NCBI GenBank assembly: GCA_937120495.1
Contig: CAKZJW010000086.1
Coordinates: forward strand, 22,526 to 86,525
Source: an uncultured Oligoflexia bacterium
GTDB lineage: Bacteria > Bdellovibrionota > Bacteriovoracia > Bacteriovoracales > Bacteriovoracaceae
Direction of reading: 5' to 3'
Length of the DNA: 64,000 nucleotides
Shown: one piece after another, positions 63,124-64,000 of the stretch
Layout of the letters: each line of letters begins with the position of its first letter
Position numbering within the stretch: position 1 is the first letter of the stretch
Program-made: the position numbers and the translations under genes
Notes under the pieces: model-generated
Databases searched by the model: none
Told to the model about the DNA's origin: nothing
What the model saw: the letters and a program-made list of their open reading frames with translations, nothing else

Positions 63124-63885
63124 ATGTTAGAAGTAAAAAATGTAAAAGCAAATGTTGAAGAAAATGAAATACTTAAAGGAATTAATTTTTCTGTAAAGCC
63201 TGGTGAAGTTCACGCAATCATGGGCCCAAATGGTAGTGGAAAAAGTACACTTTCTAAAGTTATTGCCGGTCACCCAGACTACGAAGTAACTTCTGGAGAA
63301 GTTGAATTTTCTATAAATGGAAAAATGACCGATATCGGAGAACTTGAAGCAAGTGATAGAGCTAGAGAAGGAATATTTCTAGGCTTCCAATACCCAGTTG
63401 AAATTCCTGGTGTGACAAATATAAATTTTATGTACGAATCATTTAATGCCCTTTGTGAACACCAAGGTGCAGACTCAATGAACGAGGAAGACTTTAGAAC
63501 ATATGTAAAAACAAAGCTTCCAATCTTACAGATGAATGAGGCCTTTTTAGACAGACCAGTTAACGAAGGTTTCTCTGGAGGAGAAAAAAAGAAAAACGAA
63601 ATTCTTCAAATGTTACTTTTAAACCCAAGATTGGCTCTTTTAGATGAAACTGACTCTGGGCTAGATATTGACGCCTTAAAGACAGTAGCAAATGGAGTAA
63701 ACACTCTTAAAAGTAAATTTAACTCAGTTGTTCTTGTAACTCACTACCAAAGACTTCTTGACTATATAAAGCCAGATTTTGTTCACGTTCTGTATAACGG
63801 AAAGATCATTAAATCTGGAGATAAGTCTCTTGCTCTAGAGTTAGAAGCAAAAGGATATGATTGGTTAATTGAGGAGCATAAGTAA
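63124..63885 (+). CDS. sufC: Fe-S assembly ATPase SufC
   Basis: 253 residues. ABC ATPase with Walker A GPNGSGKST, signature FSGGEKKKNEILQ, Walker B ALLDETDSGLDIDAL, and the SufC-specific YPVEIPGVTN. SufC binds SufB and SufD and powers cluster assembly in the cytoplasm. The stop overlaps the sufD start by one base (TAATG). Confidence 0.97.
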   Translation: MLEVKNVKANVEENEILKGINFSVKPGEVHAIMGPNGSGKSTLSKVIAGHPDYEVTSGEVEFSINGKMTDIGELEASDRAREGIFLGFQYPVEIPGVTNINFMYESFNALCEHQGADSMNEEDFRTYVKTKLPILQMNEAFLDRPVNEGFSGGEKKKNEILQMLLLNPRLALLDETDSGLDIDALKTVANGVNTLKSKFNSVVLVTHYQRLLDYIKPDFVHVLYNGKIIKSGDKSLALELEAKGYDWLIEEHK

Positions 63886-64000
63886 TGCAATCATTGCAAG
63901 AGCTAAAGGCTCAAATACCAACAAGAAAAGACGAAAGTTATAAATACACTAACCTCTCAAAGGTTCTAGATAAATTTAACACCTTCGACTTTAGCGCAAC
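63885..64000 (+). CDS. sufD: Fe-S assembly protein SufD (partial, runs off right edge)
   Basis: Only the first 38 codons are in the window (MQSLQELKAQIPTRKDESYK onward). PTRKDESYKYTNL matches the conserved N-terminal segment of SufD (trpW/RREEWKYTD-like). Its place after sufC, coupled by TAATG, supports the call. SufD partners SufB and SufC. Confidence 0.85.
   Translation, partial: MQSLQELKAQIPTRKDESYKYTNLSKVLDKFNTFDFSA

Overview
The window is AT-rich (roughly one third G+C), densely coded bacterial chromosome with about 63 genes on both strands, many of them overlapping by 1-14 bases. No rRNA, tRNA, insertion sequence, phage or CRISPR array was recognised. The gene content suggests a Gram-negative bacterium that exports many proteins: trypsin-like and metzincin proteases, polysaccharide deacetylases, a phospholipase A2-like protein, a PAP2 phosphatase, outer-membrane barrels and many Cys-containing secreted proteins of unknown function. 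Together with a Lys/Ala-rich SWIB protein and PilZ proteins this fits a predatory Bdellovibrionota, most likely the Bacteriovorax/Halobacteriovorax side. That assignment is inference from gene content, since no marker gene was compared.

Layout. 1-3.0 kb: two minus-strand genes resembling part of a Pel-type exopolysaccharide locus (a truncated TPR protein and a PelA-like deacetylase). 3.0-6.3 kb: a trypsin-fold protein lacking two triad residues, an Nramp-like transporter and a serine hydrolase. 6.2-14.6 kb: an eight-gene minus-strand run (EEP-family nuclease/phosphatase, barrel lipoprotein, HAD/DUF2608 protein, outer-membrane barrel, LolA-like protein, MoxR ATPase, DUF58 protein, TgpA-like transglutaminase). 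14.8-19.8 kb: a large secreted transglutaminase-elicitor-like protein, HtpX and small secreted proteins. 19.8-25.2 kb: a nitronate monooxygenase/FabK-like enzyme with an MnmD-like methyltransferase, another methyltransferase, then fadD and a GltS-like transporter. 25.3-32.5 kb: secreted proteins including a metzincin, pdxY, a small Gly/Cys-tailed peptide gene and a PAP2 phosphatase.

32.5-40.7 kb is entirely minus strand: putA overlapping proC, then a tight five-gene operon (winged-helix regulator, TrmK, a large receiver/PilZ-like protein, and two small proteins, one only 55 residues). 40.8-46.4 kb: a secreted protein, the SWIB/histone-like protein, a GNAT and the ResB-CcsA system II cytochrome c maturation pair. 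46.4-53.4 kb: Cys-rich secreted proteins sharing an upstream element, a NodB deacetylase, a glutaredoxin-like protein, a small transaldolase and a matrixin-like lipoprotein. 53.5-57.0 kb: a two-subunit type IIA topoisomerase that reads more like phage T4/eukaryotic enzymes than gyrase or topo IV, with Lys-rich tails on both subunits. 57.1-64 kb: small proteins, argS, a PilZ protein and a suf operon (Rrf2 regulator, SufB, SufC, start of SufD) running off the right edge.

The points most worth following up are the T4/eukaryote-like topoisomerase with histone-like tails beside a SWIB protein bearing the same tail; the receiver/PilZ duplicated protein and its operon; the protease homologue without its His and Asp; the putA-proC coupling; the peptide gene near 30.1 kb; and the shared element upstream of two neighbouring secreted-protein genes.
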